Source: Promerops cafer
Lineage: Eukaryota; Chordata; Aves; Passeriformes; Nectariniidae
Length of the DNA: 64,000 nt
Reading direction: 5' to 3'
Assembly (NCBI GenBank): GCA_013398275.1
Contig: VZSE01002468.1
Coordinates: 265,029 to 329,028 of the forward strand
The position numbers and the translations under genes were made by a program. Below the pieces are notes generated by a model, which was given only the letters and a program-made list of their open reading frames with translations, was not told where the DNA came from and ran no database searches. Below are positions 63,958-64,000 of this stretch, in pieces. Each line of letters opens with the position of its first letter. Within the stretch, counting starts at the first letter, position 1.

Positions 63958-64000
63958 CTGCAGGCAGGGACACACCCTGAGTTCTTTCCATGGCACAGAG

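Noticed and set aside
1..64000. CRISPR arrays, operons, tRNA or rRNA genes, phage or plasmid modules
   Set aside because: None was seen. The sequence is intron-rich vertebrate DNA, and no tRNA-like internal promoter or clover-leaf was noticed, though a proper covariance search was not possible.

Overview
This is a window of vertebrate nuclear DNA, almost certainly from a bird. The genes are split by GT-AG introns, the promoters lie in CpG islands, and the recognisable interspersed repeats are CR1 LINE fragments ending in the avian-type 3' tail. No bacterial, plasmid, phage or CRISPR features were seen. There is one ambiguous base (N at 24360).

Layout, left to right. (1) 1-480 is a CpG island, read as the promoter/first-exon area of NAA50 (+ strand). 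The first coding exon (expected to encode only Met-Lys and part of Gly) was not found and probably lies just left of the window. (2) 12436-16812 holds NAA50 coding exons 2-5, encoding an N-alpha-acetyltransferase, followed by a 3'UTR of about 3.8 kb ending near a polyadenylation signal at 20570. (3) 20.6-23.6 kb is intergenic with no gene seen. (4) 23.65-24.75 kb is a second CpG island with six CCAAT boxes, the promoter of USF3 (+ strand). (5) USF3, a giant bHLH-zipper factor, has a 5'UTR exon at 25807-25898 and coding exons at 38139-38185, 40236-40264, 42607-42689, 43725-43821 and 44890-51359. The 3'UTR is probably about 7.4 kb and carries two CR1 insertions in opposite orientations. (6) 58.8-61.1 kb is convergent intergenic DNA. 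(7) 61.1-64.0 kb on the - strand holds the 3'UTR and the last three coding exons of SIDT1, whose remainder lies beyond the right edge.

The order and strands (NAA50 and USF3 co-oriented, SIDT1 convergent on USF3) match what I recall of human 3q13, so this is ordinary conserved synteny. The genes are not functionally linked: one is an acetyltransferase, one a transcription factor, one a multispanning membrane protein.

I found no novel multi-gene system. The most interesting signals concern regulation of USF3: an inferred 39-codon upstream ORF that would overlap the start codon with an ATGA stop/start arrangement, a 29-nt microexon carrying the core of the DNA-binding basic region behind a tandem 14-bp repeat, a three-residue glutamine run where human USF3 has a long tract, and a cluster of six CCAAT boxes in the promoter.
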